DNA from: Allotamlana fucoidanivorans
Lineage (GTDB): Bacteria; Bacteroidota; Bacteroidia; Flavobacteriales; Flavobacteriaceae
Length of the DNA: 64,000 nt
NCBI RefSeq assembly: GCF_045788535.1
Contig: NZ_CP074074.1
Span: 372,001-436,000 of the forward strand
Direction: 5' to 3'
Shown here: one piece after another, positions 13,680-22,812 of the stretch
How positions within the stretch are numbered: position 1 is the stretch's first letter
How the letters are laid out: every line of letters begins with the position of its first letter
Notes under the pieces: generated by a model
Databases searched by the model: none
Told to the model about the DNA's origin: nothing
Seen by the model: the letters and a program-made list of their open reading frames with translations, nothing else
Position numbers and translations under genes: made by a program

Positions 13680-14010
13680 ATATTAAGTCTACTCAAATAG
13701 AAAATCAATCTTTCTATCCTCAATCATTTTTTTCGAAACAAAAGTAATTATTTGAACGAAAACAACGATTAATTATTTTAAATAAAGAAATCTATAAAAA
13801 CACCAGCCATCTTTTCCATTGAGACTTTTCTGTTTGATTAAATAGACTTTACTTTATTATAAAGTTAGTCTTTAAACCAAACGGTAAGTGGTTAATTTTT
13901 GCAATCGGTTACTTTTAATCCATTTAACGTTCTATTTGGCTTTCAACTTTATTGCTCAACAAGGCATTTCCTGAATTTAAAAATTAGAATATTATCAATA
14001 TTTTAGCCCT
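13680..14010. other. Divergent intergenic region (porin / rnhB)
   Basis: A 331-bp AT-rich region without a gene. It must hold promoters for both directions. TACTTTTG at 13739-13746 (minus) is the best candidate for the porin. A near match, TAATTTTTG (one extra T) at about 13894-13902, is the best candidate for rnhB. Confidence 0.4.
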
Positions 14011-14610
14011 ATGCTTTTACAAAATCATTCAGGATATATTTTAGAATGCGGCACCGATGAAGCTGGGCGTGGTTGTTTAGCGGGTCCTGTTACAGCCGCT
14101 GCGGTTATACTTCCCCCAAAATTTAATAATGCTGTACTTAATGACTCTAAGCAAATAAGCGAAACAAAACGTTTTACATTAAAACCGATTATAGAAAAAG
14201 AAGCCGTATGTTTTGGAGTAGCACATGTGTTTCAAAATGAAATTGACACCATCAATATTTTAAATGCTTCTATTTTAGCGATGCACAAATCTATAGAACA
14301 ATTAGAAAAAGTTCCTGAATATATTATTGTTGATGGTAATAGATTTAAACCTTTTAATGCTATTCCGTTTGAAACGATTATTAAAGGTGATGGTAAATAT
14401 TTAAGTATTGCGGCCGCCTCTGTTTTAGCAAAAACCTATCGGGACTTATACATGGATAAAATTCATGAGGAATTCCCTATGTACAACTGGAAAAAAAACA
14501 AAGGATATCCTACAAAAGAACACAGAGAGGCTATTAAAACTTACGGAATTACCAAATACCACCGAAAATCTTTTAGATTATTACCCGAACAATTAAAGTT
14601 ACCGCTATAA
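14011..14610 (+). CDS. rnhB: Ribonuclease HII
   Basis: Endonuclease that removes ribonucleotides from RNA-DNA hybrids and misincorporated rNMPs in DNA. The catalytic DEAGRG motif is at residues 16-21, where Asp16 and Glu17 are metal ligands. It is followed by LAGPVTAAAVILP, the YIIVDGN motif (third acidic residue) at about 108-114, and SIAAASVLAKTYRD. The length of 199 residues is normal. The ATG is preceded by an AT-rich leader without a clear Shine-Dalgarno, usual in this phylum. Confidence 0.97.
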   Translation: MLLQNHSGYILECGTDEAGRGCLAGPVTAAAVILPPKFNNAVLNDSKQISETKRFTLKPIIEKEAVCFGVAHVFQNEIDTINILNASILAMHKSIEQLEKVPEYIIVDGNRFKPFNAIPFETIIKGDGKYLSIAAASVLAKTYRDLYMDKIHEEFPMYNWKKNKGYPTKEHREAIKTYGITKYHRKSFRLLPEQLKLPL

Positions 14611-14660
14611 GTTTTTTATGCGTTGAAAAAATATTAGGTTTGTAAAAATTGATTCAATCC

Positions 14661-17090
14661 ATGAGACTTTTTTATTTCCCTCTCCTACTTGTTTTATTCC
14701 TAGGATGCACTAACTTAGAAACAAAACGTTCTACACTCCTTGATTTTGTTCCTGAGCAGGCTGAAATTATAATAAAAACATCAAATATTGAAGCTCTTAA
14801 GGGAAGTATTCACAACAGTGATTTTCTTCAAAACATATCAAAAACAAAGACCTACAATGCTCTTCAACAAAAAATTGAAAATCTATCGTTTTTAAACCCA
14901 GAAGGTGATGTTCTTATTTGCCTTTCAAAACAAAAAAATGATAGTATTGATTTTGCTATTATAACACGATTTACCAAAAATCTTTTAAAAACAGATTCTC
15001 TACCAGACTATAAAGAAGAATCTGTTACTATAAAAAACACACCCATTACCAAATTAATGGTAAAAGACCAAATGTTTTATAGTGCTGTGATTGACAGTGT
15101 CTTTTTTGTATCAACTTCAAAAGAAACCGTTTTAAATAACTTTTCATCAACAAAAAGAGATTTAGATTTTATAAAAGTTTACCATGCTACGGGTGAAAAT
15201 AGTACGTGCTCGGTCATACTAAAACCAAATCAACAATTCTTAGAATCCGTTTTTATTGAAGATTCTTTAAACCTAAATACGTTTACCAAATACATGGCTT
15301 TTGATGCCGAGCTTTCTCAAGATCAGATTTATTTTAATGGGATAACACAAGCCAATGACTCAACGCACATAATAAACATCTTTAGAAATACTGTACCTCA
15401 AGAGAATCAAATTCAACATATAACCCCATCAAACAGTGATGGTTTTGTTAGTTTCACTTTTGACAACTTTAAAACCTTAGAGCAAAATTTGGCAACATTC
15501 AACTCTAAAGACAGTATTACAACAGCTACAGCTTTATTTAATGATATTACAGAAGTTGGTGTTATTTATGAAGACAACAACCAAGCTATTGTTTTAAATT
15601 CTACAGATGTTATTGCCACGCAAGATGCTTTACTGGCAGAGCAAAATAAAATAGATACCTATAGAGAAATTGATTTTTTTGAATTTGACAACTCCAATTT
15701 GTTTTCAGAAACGTTTGCACCATTAATCAATTTCAATGCTATAAATATGTATTGTCAAATAGATCATTTTTTTGTTTTTACCAACCGCAAAGACCTGCTT
15801 CAAAACATTATTGCAAACTTCCAAAACAAAACAACCCTAGCAGAAACGCAGCATTTTAAAACAGCCAAAGCGAAATTGAGTGACGCCGCCTCTTTTCTTC
15901 AAGTAGTAAACACATCAACCCTTCAAAATATCTTAAATAAAAATATTGACGAAAAGCAGCATATTTCATTAAAGGGCTATAATGCTTCTGCCATTCAATT
16001 TATATATGACCATAGTTTTGCTCATGTAAATGGTGTTATTGGCAAGAACAAATCAAGAGCGTTAGTCAACTCAGTGACCGAGCAGCTCAATATTAAACTG
16101 GATACCGATGTTCTGAATACACCACAATTTGTAAAAAACCATATTACAATGCAAAAAGAGATTGTGGTTCAAGATGTTAACAACCAATTATATTTAATTT
16201 CTAATGAAGGAAAAATCCTTTGGAAGAAAAAACTAAGAGGCCCCGTTCTTGGTAATATAGAACAAATTGACATGTATAAAAACGGTCGACTTCAATTGGC
16301 TTTTGCCACACCAAACCGTATTTATGTTTTAGATAGAAATGGAAAAGATGTTAGTCCGTTTCCTTTAAAATTCAATGATGCCATTACCCAACCACTCTCG
16401 GTATTTGATTATGATAAGAAAAAAAAATACCGTCTTTTAGTAACACAGGGCAAACATGTATTAATGTATGATGTAAAAGGAAAAGTTGTAAAAGGGTTTA
16501 CCTTTAAATCTGCCGACAACACTATACTCTCTCAACCGCAACATTTTAGAATAGGCAGTAAGGATTATATTGCTTTCAAAACTAAAAACAACTTATACAT
16601 TTTAAACCGCGTTGGTAAAACACGTGTAAAACCAAAACAATCCCATACCTATTCAGACCAACCTATTTTTCTATATAACAATACTTTTACTACCACAGAC
16701 TCTAATGGAGATATTATTGCTGTTGATACGAAAGGTAATGTTTCTAAACGTAGTTTAAATCTTTCTGACAATCATAGTTTAACTACTACAAGTAAAACAT
16801 TGGTTACTCAAAGTGAAAACAAACTCACCATAAAAAACAAAACAACCGATTTAGATTTTGGTGGCTATTCAACACCAAAAATATTTTACATCAATGATAA
16901 AATTTATGTAACCACTACAGATTTGCAAGCTCACAAAGTATATCTTTTTGATAGTCAATCTAAAATCATTGCTAACTTTCCCGTTTATGGTAATAGTATT
17001 ATCGATTTAGATAACATTGATAGAGACATAAATTTAGAGTTTGTAACCAAAGGAGAAAGCAACTCTATCATTCTTTATCAAATTAATTAG
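14661..17090 (+). CDS. Conserved lipoprotein with C-terminal beta-propeller-like repeats
   Basis: I do not recognise a named family. I prefer the ATG at 14661 over an upstream TTG because it gives a clean lipoprotein signal (MRLFYFPLLLVLFLGC) with the acylated Cys at residue 16. The first 480 or so residues are a low-identity alpha/beta region. After about residue 490, repeats such as NQLYLISNEGKILWKKKL and RIYVLDRNGKDVSPFPL look like PQQ/quinoprotein-type propeller blades (an aromatic strand, then a D/N-x-G-K turn). It follows rnhB at about 50 bp on the same strand. It is probably anchored to the periplasmic side of an envelope membrane; function unknown. Confidence 0.6.
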   Translation: MRLFYFPLLLVLFLGCTNLETKRSTLLDFVPEQAEIIIKTSNIEALKGSIHNSDFLQNISKTKTYNALQQKIENLSFLNPEGDVLICLSKQKNDSIDFAIITRFTKNLLKTDSLPDYKEESVTIKNTPITKLMVKDQMFYSAVIDSVFFVSTSKETVLNNFSSTKRDLDFIKVYHATGENSTCSVILKPNQQFLESVFIEDSLNLNTFTKYMAFDAELSQDQIYFNGITQANDSTHIINIFRNTVPQENQIQHITPSNSDGFVSFTFDNFKTLEQNLATFNSKDSITTATALFNDITEVGVIYEDNNQAIVLNSTDVIATQDALLAEQNKIDTYREIDFFEFDNSNLFSETFAPLINFNAINMYCQIDHFFVFTNRKDLLQNIIANFQNKTTLAETQHFKTAKAKLSDAASFLQVVNTSTLQNILNKNIDEKQHISLKGYNASAIQFIYDHSFAHVNGVIGKNKSRALVNSVTEQLNIKLDTDVLNTPQFVKNHITMQKEIVVQDVNNQLYLISNEGKILWKKKLRGPVLGNIEQIDMYKNGRLQLAFATPNRIYVLDRNGKDVSPFPLKFNDAITQPLSVFDYDKKKKYRLLVTQGKHVLMYDVKGKVVKGFTFKSADNTILSQPQHFRIGSKDYIAFKTKNNLYILNRVGKTRVKPKQSHTYSDQPIFLYNNTFTTTDSNGDIIAVDTKGNVSKRSLNLSDNHSLTTTSKTLVTQSENKLTIKNKTTDLDFGGYSTPKIFYINDKIYVTTTDLQAHKVYLFDSQSKIIANFPVYGNSIIDLDNIDRDINLEFVTKGESNSIILYQIN

Positions 17091-17196
17091 TATCATTATG
17101 TAATATACGTTATATTTACCCGTAATTAGCTATTAATCAACACTCTCTATTTTAAAAATCTTTTTTAAGTATAAACAATTAAGTCCTCAAATCTAG

Positions 17197-17231
17197 GAGC
17201 GTCAAAGCCTTGTGTTTTGGCGCTCTCTTTT
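17197..17231 (+). terminator. Rho-independent terminator
   Basis: Stem GAGCG-T-CAAA (17197-17206) pairs with TTTG-G-CGCTC (17216-17225), followed by TCTTTT. It closes the rnhB/lipoprotein transcription unit. Confidence 0.75.
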
Positions 17232-17281
17232 ACTCTAATTTCAAGTTAATTTAATACTATTGCATTCTATATTATACACAC

Positions 17282-18331
17282 ATGATTTCTAGAAAAAACG
17301 CCTCCATTTCAAAATTCATCATTCATAAAGTTGGAAATAAGTTTAACGACACAAAAAATGCATTTTCAGATCAGGTTGTAGATTTTGATGAACCTAGTTA
17401 TGATTTAATGCTTCCTTTTTTATTACGGCCTTTTGGCACCGTGGTTCAAAGCTACAGGTTTAACCACCATGCCAATATTTCATTAAACGAAATTAATAGC
17501 TATAGCGCACAAATCTTTAATGATGAGGAGGCTTTTATTGAAACATCAAAACACATTGTAACCCATTTATATGAACAATCAAGCTCTGCTAATATTAAAA
17601 CTGGCGATGTTTTAGTGGTACTTTTTGAGGGTATTGAATTTAGAGACATTACTACAAATGCCTTGGGCATCTTCAAAATTGAAAACAAAGTAAACTTTTT
17701 TCAAACCTATTTAGAAAACAACAGTTATGACGTGTTGGTTCAGAAAGGCATCAGTTCAAAAAAAGTTGATAAGGGTTGCTTAATTTTAAATCAAAGTGAT
17801 GCAGAAGGTAACATTATTTTAAGTGTAGACAATAATAACTATGATGCCCAATATTGGATTAATCATTTTTTAAATATTAAATATGCGGATGATGCCAACA
17901 ACCATACCCAGCAGTATATTTCATTTTGTAAAGATTTTTCTTCTGAAATTATAAAAACAAGTTATGGGGCTCAAGAACAAAATACATTTCTGGCTAAGAC
18001 TATTGACTTTTTTAAAGAAAATGAGGTTATGAACATTGAGCGCTTTAAGGATGAATTATTTGAAGAAGATAAGCATAAAAAAGAGTTCGACGACTTTAAA
18101 AAGGAATTTGAGAGCGAACAAAATTTAGTGTTACGCAATCAATTTGACGTTGCTGAAGCTGTTGTAAACAAAGAAAAACGCAAAATTAAAACCGATATTA
18201 AATTAGACACCAATATTCAAATTAAGTTAGACATTGATGCTCCCGATGCCTCGGAAGAATATCTTGAGCGCGGCTATGACGAAGAAAAAAAGATGCATTA
18301 CTACAAAGTGTTTTTCAATAGCGAAAATTAA
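17282..18331 (+). CDS. Nucleoid-associated protein, NdpA/YejK family
   Basis: A member of the 37-kDa nucleoid-associated protein family (PF04245), DNA-associated proteins of unclear exact role. The opening (SKFIIHKVGNK) and the block around VLVVLFEGIEFRD, ALGIFKIE at about residues 103-130 are the family's recognisable core. The 349-residue length matches. The C-terminal third is lysine/glutamate-rich with long predicted helices. It is monocistronic: a terminator precedes it and a bidirectional one follows immediately. Confidence 0.82.
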   Translation: MISRKNASISKFIIHKVGNKFNDTKNAFSDQVVDFDEPSYDLMLPFLLRPFGTVVQSYRFNHHANISLNEINSYSAQIFNDEEAFIETSKHIVTHLYEQSSSANIKTGDVLVVLFEGIEFRDITTNALGIFKIENKVNFFQTYLENNSYDVLVQKGISSKKVDKGCLILNQSDAEGNIILSVDNNNYDAQYWINHFLNIKYADDANNHTQQYISFCKDFSSEIIKTSYGAQEQNTFLAKTIDFFKENEVMNIERFKDELFEEDKHKKEFDDFKKEFESEQNLVLRNQFDVAEAVVNKEKRKIKTDIKLDTNIQIKLDIDAPDASEEYLERGYDEEKKMHYYKVFFNSEN

Positions 18332-18336
18332 CCGAT

Positions 18337-18371
18337 AATAAAGACGCTCAATTTAGGTAAGCGTCTTTATT
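18337..18371. terminator. Bidirectional terminator between converging genes
   Basis: Perfect 11-bp inverted repeat AATAAAGACGC / GCGTCTTTATT (18337-18347 and 18361-18371). It lies between the convergent nucleoid-associated protein and GH16 genes and can serve both. Confidence 0.85.
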
Positions 18372-18384
18372 ATTTGCTAAATAT

Positions 18385-19677
18385 TTATTTCTTAACAACT
18401 TTTTTATGGCTCCATAAACCAGAATCACTTTCTACTTTTAACACATATATACCCGAGCTCAATGAGGCTGTAGATATAGTATCTAAACGTTTATTTATCT
18501 TTTCTTTCACCAGAACTTTACCGCCACTCAAGGTATACATATGCGCTGCTTTCAATAGAACATCAGCTTTTAGTTCTATATAATCATCAAAAGGATTTGG
18601 ATTAACTTGTAAATTACTTGTAAACCATTCATCAACTGAGGCCGTACTTTCAGGCTTATAAGCTCGAATCCAATCGACTCTTAGGGTGTGATTATTAGTA
18701 TTAGATAATTCCGTGTCCGTTGGAGTAACCTCATTATTTGATCTCCAATCCTGATCTTCTACGCTAAAAAGAATATCCATAGCCTTGCTTAACCCTGTTC
18801 GGGTATCATTATTACTATCACCAGGATTAACAGTATTTGTAAAGTATAACGGATCAATTTCATCCATACCTTCTCTATAGGTTACTAAATTGCCATCAAT
18901 GTAATAATACAAATGGGTTGGATCCTTCCAATACACTCCGTATCTGTGAAAATCATCCTTCCAGTTAATCATGCCTGAACCATCATCTCGAGTAATCCAG
19001 GTGGGCTGAATTACATCTACAGGATTACTACCTACATCATTATACTCACTTGGTTGCCAATCTTGAAAAGGGTCTCTCACAAACACATGATGACTCATAT
19101 GCATTCGTTGTGCATACCAAGTTTGATCTTGACTACCAGAGGGGCAATTTCCGCATAATGTGGCTCCATAACCTTCCATAAAATCAATTTCTTGCGTATC
19201 ATCGGGACTTAACATCCAACCGCCATTAGCCAAAACCGAATTCATAATTTTTGCTCTAATTTCAATATAAACAGGATAAACTACAGTGTTTCTAGAATGA
19301 ATGACTCCTGCATTTACTCTATTTGTTTGATATCTCGAGGCAATCAATTTTAACTCTCCGCCTTCTACCAAAGAATGATTTCTTGCCCAAGTAGTCAGGC
19401 CTGGCCCAGACCAGCCATTATGATACCAATCATCCCATTTTAATAAGAATGTACTTCCTTTATCTGAGGCTGGTGCAGAATAATTAAAATCGTCTGACAC
19501 ATTATCTTGTAAAACCCAGGCTTTACCTACTCCTGGATCGGCAGGAACTGGAATTCCAGACCAATCTTGCGAAAAAGTAATGGTAATTGAAAAAATAGCT
19601 AAAATAGTGTATATCTTAATCACGGTTAAATAGTTTAGTTGTGCCTCTAAATTAACAGTTTCCAAAACAGTCTTCAT
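18385..19677 (-). CDS. Secreted GH16 beta-agarase/porphyranase-like enzyme with type IX secretion tail
   Basis: Glycoside hydrolase family 16 enzyme expected to cleave red-algal galactan (agar or porphyran type). After a signal peptide (ending ITITFSQ) the protein opens QDWSGIPVPADPGVGKAWVL, as in Zobellia-type agarases. The catalytic ExDxxE motif is EIDFMEGYG, followed by HMSHHVFVRDPFQDWQP. The last 80 or so residues (from NPNPFDDYIEL to HKKVVKK) are a Por-type C-terminal sorting domain, so it is exported by the type IX system. I use the ATG at 19677 rather than the upstream one at 19722. A GTG at 19623 would give an even more typical signal peptide. Agarase versus porphyranase cannot be settled by eye. 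Confidence 0.88.
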   Translation of the reverse strand: MKTVLETVNLEAQLNYLTVIKIYTILAIFSITITFSQDWSGIPVPADPGVGKAWVLQDNVSDDFNYSAPASDKGSTFLLKWDDWYHNGWSGPGLTTWARNHSLVEGGELKLIASRYQTNRVNAGVIHSRNTVVYPVYIEIRAKIMNSVLANGGWMLSPDDTQEIDFMEGYGATLCGNCPSGSQDQTWYAQRMHMSHHVFVRDPFQDWQPSEYNDVGSNPVDVIQPTWITRDDGSGMINWKDDFHRYGVYWKDPTHLYYYIDGNLVTYREGMDEIDPLYFTNTVNPGDSNNDTRTGLSKAMDILFSVEDQDWRSNNEVTPTDTELSNTNNHTLRVDWIRAYKPESTASVDEWFTSNLQVNPNPFDDYIELKADVLLKAAHMYTLSGGKVLVKEKINKRLDTISTASLSSGIYVLKVESDSGLWSHKKVVKK

Positions 19678-19863
19678 ATTAAAAACTCCAATGTCAAGTT
19701 TTTTATAAGTTCCTAAAATCAAACTTGACTAGCTTAATAGCCTGACTAAATAAATATCAATAATGTGTCTATGTAACTATAAGTGAAATACCTTTTTAGA
19801 ATTAGACTGTAACTCTATTATCAATTTTATATATTTATACAGTAAGCAACCAAAATCTAAAGA

Positions 19864-20646
19864 ATGAGTAAAGGAATATCAAATAAAGACTATGATACCG
19901 CATTGAAAGAACTCCATGTAGAACTTGTACACCTTCAGCAATGGGTAAAAAAACAAGGGCTAAAAGTAGTTATCCTTTTTGAAGGACGCGATGCGTCTGG
20001 TAAAGGTGGCACTATAAAACGCTTTACTGAACCTTTAAATCCAAGAATTTGTAAAGTAGTTGCTTTGGGTGTTCCAACAGAAAGAGAAAAAACACAATGG
20101 TATTTTCAACGTTATGTTCAATACCTCCCTGCCGCAGGAGAAATTGTACTTTTTGATAGAAGTTGGTACAACAGAGCTGGTGTTGAAAAAGTAATGGGAT
20201 TTTGTACCGAAGATGAATATGATGAGTTCTTAAGATCCTGTCCAGAATTTGAACGTATGCTAGTAAGATCGGGTATTATTGTTCTAAAATATTGGTTTTC
20301 GGTAAGTGATGAAGAACAAGAAAGACGGTTTAAAAACCGTATAAACAATCCTTTAAAACGCTGGAAATTTAGCCCCATGGATTTAGAGTCGCGCTCTAGG
20401 TGGTTAGAATACTCAAAAGCAAAGGACAATATGTTTGCTCATACAGACACAAAACAGGTGCCTTGGTATGTGGTAAATTCAGACAACAAGAAAAAAGCAC
20501 GGTTAAATTGCATTAGCCATGTTTTAAGTCAAATTCCCTATGAGAAAATTGACATCAAACCTATAGAATTACCCGAATTACCAGATTATGAAGGTTATGT
20601 GCGCCCTCCTATGAATTACCAAACATTTGTACCTGAAAAGTTTTAA
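19864..20646 (+). CDS. ppk2: Polyphosphate kinase 2 (PPK2 family)
   Basis: Transfers phosphate between polyphosphate and nucleotides, acting as a cytosolic NDP (or NMP) kinase. The Walker A loop GRDASGKGG is at residues 41-49 and the Walker B-like motif LFDRSWYNRAGVE at about 96-108. The lid region with arginines (SDEEQERRFKNR) and SPMDLESR follow. The 260-residue single-domain form corresponds to class I-type PPK2. The next gene, an SBF-like transporter, begins 58 bp downstream on the same strand and could be co-transcribed. Confidence 0.95.
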   Translation: MSKGISNKDYDTALKELHVELVHLQQWVKKQGLKVVILFEGRDASGKGGTIKRFTEPLNPRICKVVALGVPTEREKTQWYFQRYVQYLPAAGEIVLFDRSWYNRAGVEKVMGFCTEDEYDEFLRSCPEFERMLVRSGIIVLKYWFSVSDEEQERRFKNRINNPLKRWKFSPMDLESRSRWLEYSKAKDNMFAHTDTKQVPWYVVNSDNKKKARLNCISHVLSQIPYEKIDIKPIELPELPDYEGYVRPPMNYQTFVPEKF

Positions 20647-20704
20647 TGAAACTGTTAGCTAATAATTTGATTGTTAGTATTATTACTAAAAAGGGTATAT
20701 ACAA

Positions 20705-21658
20705 ATGAAAATTGATCGGTTTGTTCTAGCCATAATTGGCACTATCATACTTTCGTATTTTTTTCCTCAATGGGGAAGTACTTCTAGTAGCGTTCCTTTA
20801 GATACTATAGGTTCTATTGGGGTATCTCTTATTTTCTTTTTTTACGGCCTTAAACTGAGTCCGAATAAAATAAAGGACGGACTTAAAAACTGGAAATTGC
20901 ATGTATTAGTGCAAACCGCTACATTTTTACTTTTCCCATTGCTGGTTCTTCTTTTTAAACCCTTTATAATGTCAGAAGAAGGGATTAATTTATGGTTAGC
21001 CTTTTTGTTTTTAGCCGCCTTACCCTCAACGGTTTCTTCGTCTGTTGTAATGGTATCTATTGCTAAAGGGAATATTCCTGCAGCTATATTTAATGCCAGT
21101 ATTTCTGGCTTAATTGGTATTGCTATTACCCCTTTATGGCTAGATCTTTTTATTCCGCAATCATCAGGTGATTTTAATTTAGGTGAGATTTACATTAAAC
21201 TTATTATTGAAATCCTTCTTCCTGTGATTTTAGGCATGGCTTTACAACGATTTGGTCAAAAACTCGCCAATACCTACCACAGGCAACTAACGCTCTTTGA
21301 CAAATCGGTAATTCTTTTAATTATTTACAAAAGCTTTTCAAGGTCTTTTGAAGATCGTATTTTTGAGGATATTAGCATTGCTGACCTTCTACTGATTGGC
21401 CTTTTTATTCTATTACTCTTTTTTGCTGTGTATCATATTATAGGATATGCATCAAAAGCTTTGAGTTTTAGCATTGAAGATAGGATCACTGCCCAATTTT
21501 GTGGTACCAAAAAATCATTAGTGCACGGCACCGTTTTTTCAGCCATTTTATTTCCTCCTACATTTCCTATTGGATTAATTCTACTACCTATCATGTTGTA
21601 CCATGCTATGCAGATTTTAATTATTAGCGTTTTGGCTTCAAAATTAGGACAAAGATAA
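20705..21658 (+). CDS. SBF-like (YfeH-type) bile acid:sodium symporter family transporter
   Basis: Integral membrane protein of 317 residues with about ten predicted helices. Recognisable pieces are GVSLIFFFYGLKLSP at about 39-53 and FLAALPSTVSSSVVMVSIAKGN at about 100-121, the second crossover motif of the BASS fold. The C-terminal half holds CGTKKSLVHGTVFSAILFP, typical of the PF13593 (SBF-like) branch rather than true bile acid carriers. Substrate unknown. It converges on lipB with only 17 bp between stops. Confidence 0.85.
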   Translation: MKIDRFVLAIIGTIILSYFFPQWGSTSSSVPLDTIGSIGVSLIFFFYGLKLSPNKIKDGLKNWKLHVLVQTATFLLFPLLVLLFKPFIMSEEGINLWLAFLFLAALPSTVSSSVVMVSIAKGNIPAAIFNASISGLIGIAITPLWLDLFIPQSSGDFNLGEIYIKLIIEILLPVILGMALQRFGQKLANTYHRQLTLFDKSVILLIIYKSFSRSFEDRIFEDISIADLLLIGLFILLLFFAVYHIIGYASKALSFSIEDRITAQFCGTKKSLVHGTVFSAILFPPTFPIGLILLPIMLYHAMQILIISVLASKLGQR

Positions 21659-21675
21659 AAGCGCTGTATTTATTA

Positions 21676-22380
21676 TTACGATTTTACAAACTCAGCATTA
21701 AACAGGTTAGTAAAATGCTTTAGAAGTTTACCTTTAACATCTGCCTCATTAACAGTAGCTTTTCCTAACTCTACATGTAATGACGTTACGGCTTTACCTC
21801 GAATTCCGCACGGAATGATATGATCAAAATAACCCAAATCTGCATTAACATTGAGCGCAAAACCATGCATGGTTACCCATCGGCTGGCGCGCACCCCCAT
21901 TGCACAAATCTTTCTAGCAAATGGTGTTCCTACATCTAGCCAAACGCCTGTTTCACCAGGACTACGTTCTGCCTTTAAACCGTACTCGGCCAGTGTTAGA
22001 ATAATCATTTCCTCTAAAAACCGAAGGTATTTATGAATATCAGTAAAAAAATTTTCAAGATCTAAAATAGGATAGCCTACAATTTGTCCAGGGCCATGAT
22101 AGGTGATATCTCCTCCTCTATTTATTTTATAAAAGGTAGCGCCTTTTTCAGTTAATTGCCTCTCATTGAGCAATAAATTTGACAAATCACCACTTTTACC
22201 TAAAGTATAAACATGAGGATGCTCAACAAATAAAAAATAATTGGAGGTATTATCATCTGTGTCATCTCTCCTATTTTTAATCTTAGCATCAACAATACCT
22301 TTAAACAATTGCTCTTGGTAATCCCAGGTCTCTTGGTAATCTTTATGTCCTAAATCTTGCAGTTCTATTTGCTTATTCAT
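21676..22380 (-). CDS. lipB: Octanoyl-[ACP]:protein N-octanoyltransferase
   Basis: Moves octanoate from acyl carrier protein to lipoyl domains of 2-oxoacid dehydrogenases and GcvH, the first step of lipoate synthesis. Family motifs are HPHVYTLGKSGD, the RGGDITYHGPGQIVGYPI block, and, in the numbering from the upstream ATG at 22389, catalytic Lys160 (FARKICAMG) and Cys194 (IIPCGI). I prefer the ATG at 22380 (MNKQIELQDLG), the usual family start, three codons inside the longest frame. LipA is not in the window. Confidence 0.96.
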   Translation of the reverse strand: MNKQIELQDLGHKDYQETWDYQEQLFKGIVDAKIKNRRDDTDDNTSNYFLFVEHPHVYTLGKSGDLSNLLLNERQLTEKGATFYKINRGGDITYHGPGQIVGYPILDLENFFTDIHKYLRFLEEMIILTLAEYGLKAERSPGETGVWLDVGTPFARKICAMGVRASRWVTMHGFALNVNADLGYFDHIIPCGIRGKAVTSLHVELGKATVNEADVKGKLLKHFTNLFNAEFVKS

Positions 22381-22409
22381 AGGCTGCAAAAATACAATAT
22401 TTATCGATT

Positions 22410-22568
22410 TTAATTATTCGGATTATTAAGGATAATCAAAGCCGCTATAACACCAGGCACCCAACCACAAAGCCACAATAAAAAAACAATAAAGATAGAG
22501 CCGCACCCCTTGCCAATTACCGCTAATGGCGGACATATTATAGCTAGTAAAACTCTCCAAAAACTCAT
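22410..22568 (-). CDS. YqaE/Pmp3-family small membrane protein
   Basis: A 52-residue gene, found by reading the minus strand. The product starts MSFWRVLLAIICPPLAVIGK and continues as two hydrophobic helices joined by a short turn with GCG...WLCGWVPGVIAAL, the signature of the Pmp3/YqaE/UPF0057 family. These small membrane proteins are linked to salt or membrane stress in other organisms. It lies 30 bp upstream of lipB on the same strand, so the two may be co-transcribed. Confidence 0.88.
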   Translation of the reverse strand: MSFWRVLLAIICPPLAVIGKGCGSIFIVFLLWLCGWVPGVIAALIILNNPNN

Positions 22569-22624
22569 GATATGATTCTTTTTAATTGATGATTACGTAT
22601 TGGACGCTAAAGTTTAAGCTTTGT

Positions 22625-22722
22625 TACAAATTGCGTTAGGGATAGCAGTGAAAATCCGCTTTGTGAGGCACGATTAAAGCGATTGAAACGCATAGCCCGA
22701 CCCTTGTGGTAACGCCCAAAAA
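22625..22722. ncRNA. Structured flavobacterial repeat / possible RNA element upstream of lysS
   Basis: A compact GC-richer block in an AT-rich gap. An outer stem GCGTTA (22633-22638) pairs with TAACGC (22710-22715), and an inner stem CGCTTT (22657-22662) pairs with AAAGCG (22676-22681). Between them are AGGGATAGCAGTG and CGCATAGCCCGACCC, which can also pair partly. From memory, this type of block (CGTTAGGGAT...AGCCCGACCC...AACGCCC) recurs widely in Flavobacteriaceae. It may belong to a dispersed repeat or to an Rfam Flavo-type motif. Strand and function are not certain. Confidence 0.5.
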
Positions 22723-22772
22723 TGAGTAAAAAAAATCGTAATTCATTGATAGAAAAAAGGGAATCAAATGTT

Positions 22773-22780
22773 TATCTTTG
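22773..22780 (+). promoter_or_regulatory. Candidate lysS -7 element
   Basis: TATCTTTG matches the Bacteroidota -7 consensus TAnnTTTG and lies about 33 bases before the ATG at 22813. It overlaps the upstream in-frame ATG at 22768, which argues that translation starts at 22813. A good -33 element at the right spacing is not evident. Confidence 0.5.
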
Positions 22781-22812
22781 TGCCTTTAAAATTTCATACC
22801 ACACAAAGAGTT

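Noticed and set aside
22768..22812. N-terminal extension of LysS from the upstream ATG
   Set aside because: The extra residues are not family-like and the ATG overlaps a TATCTTTG promoter element.
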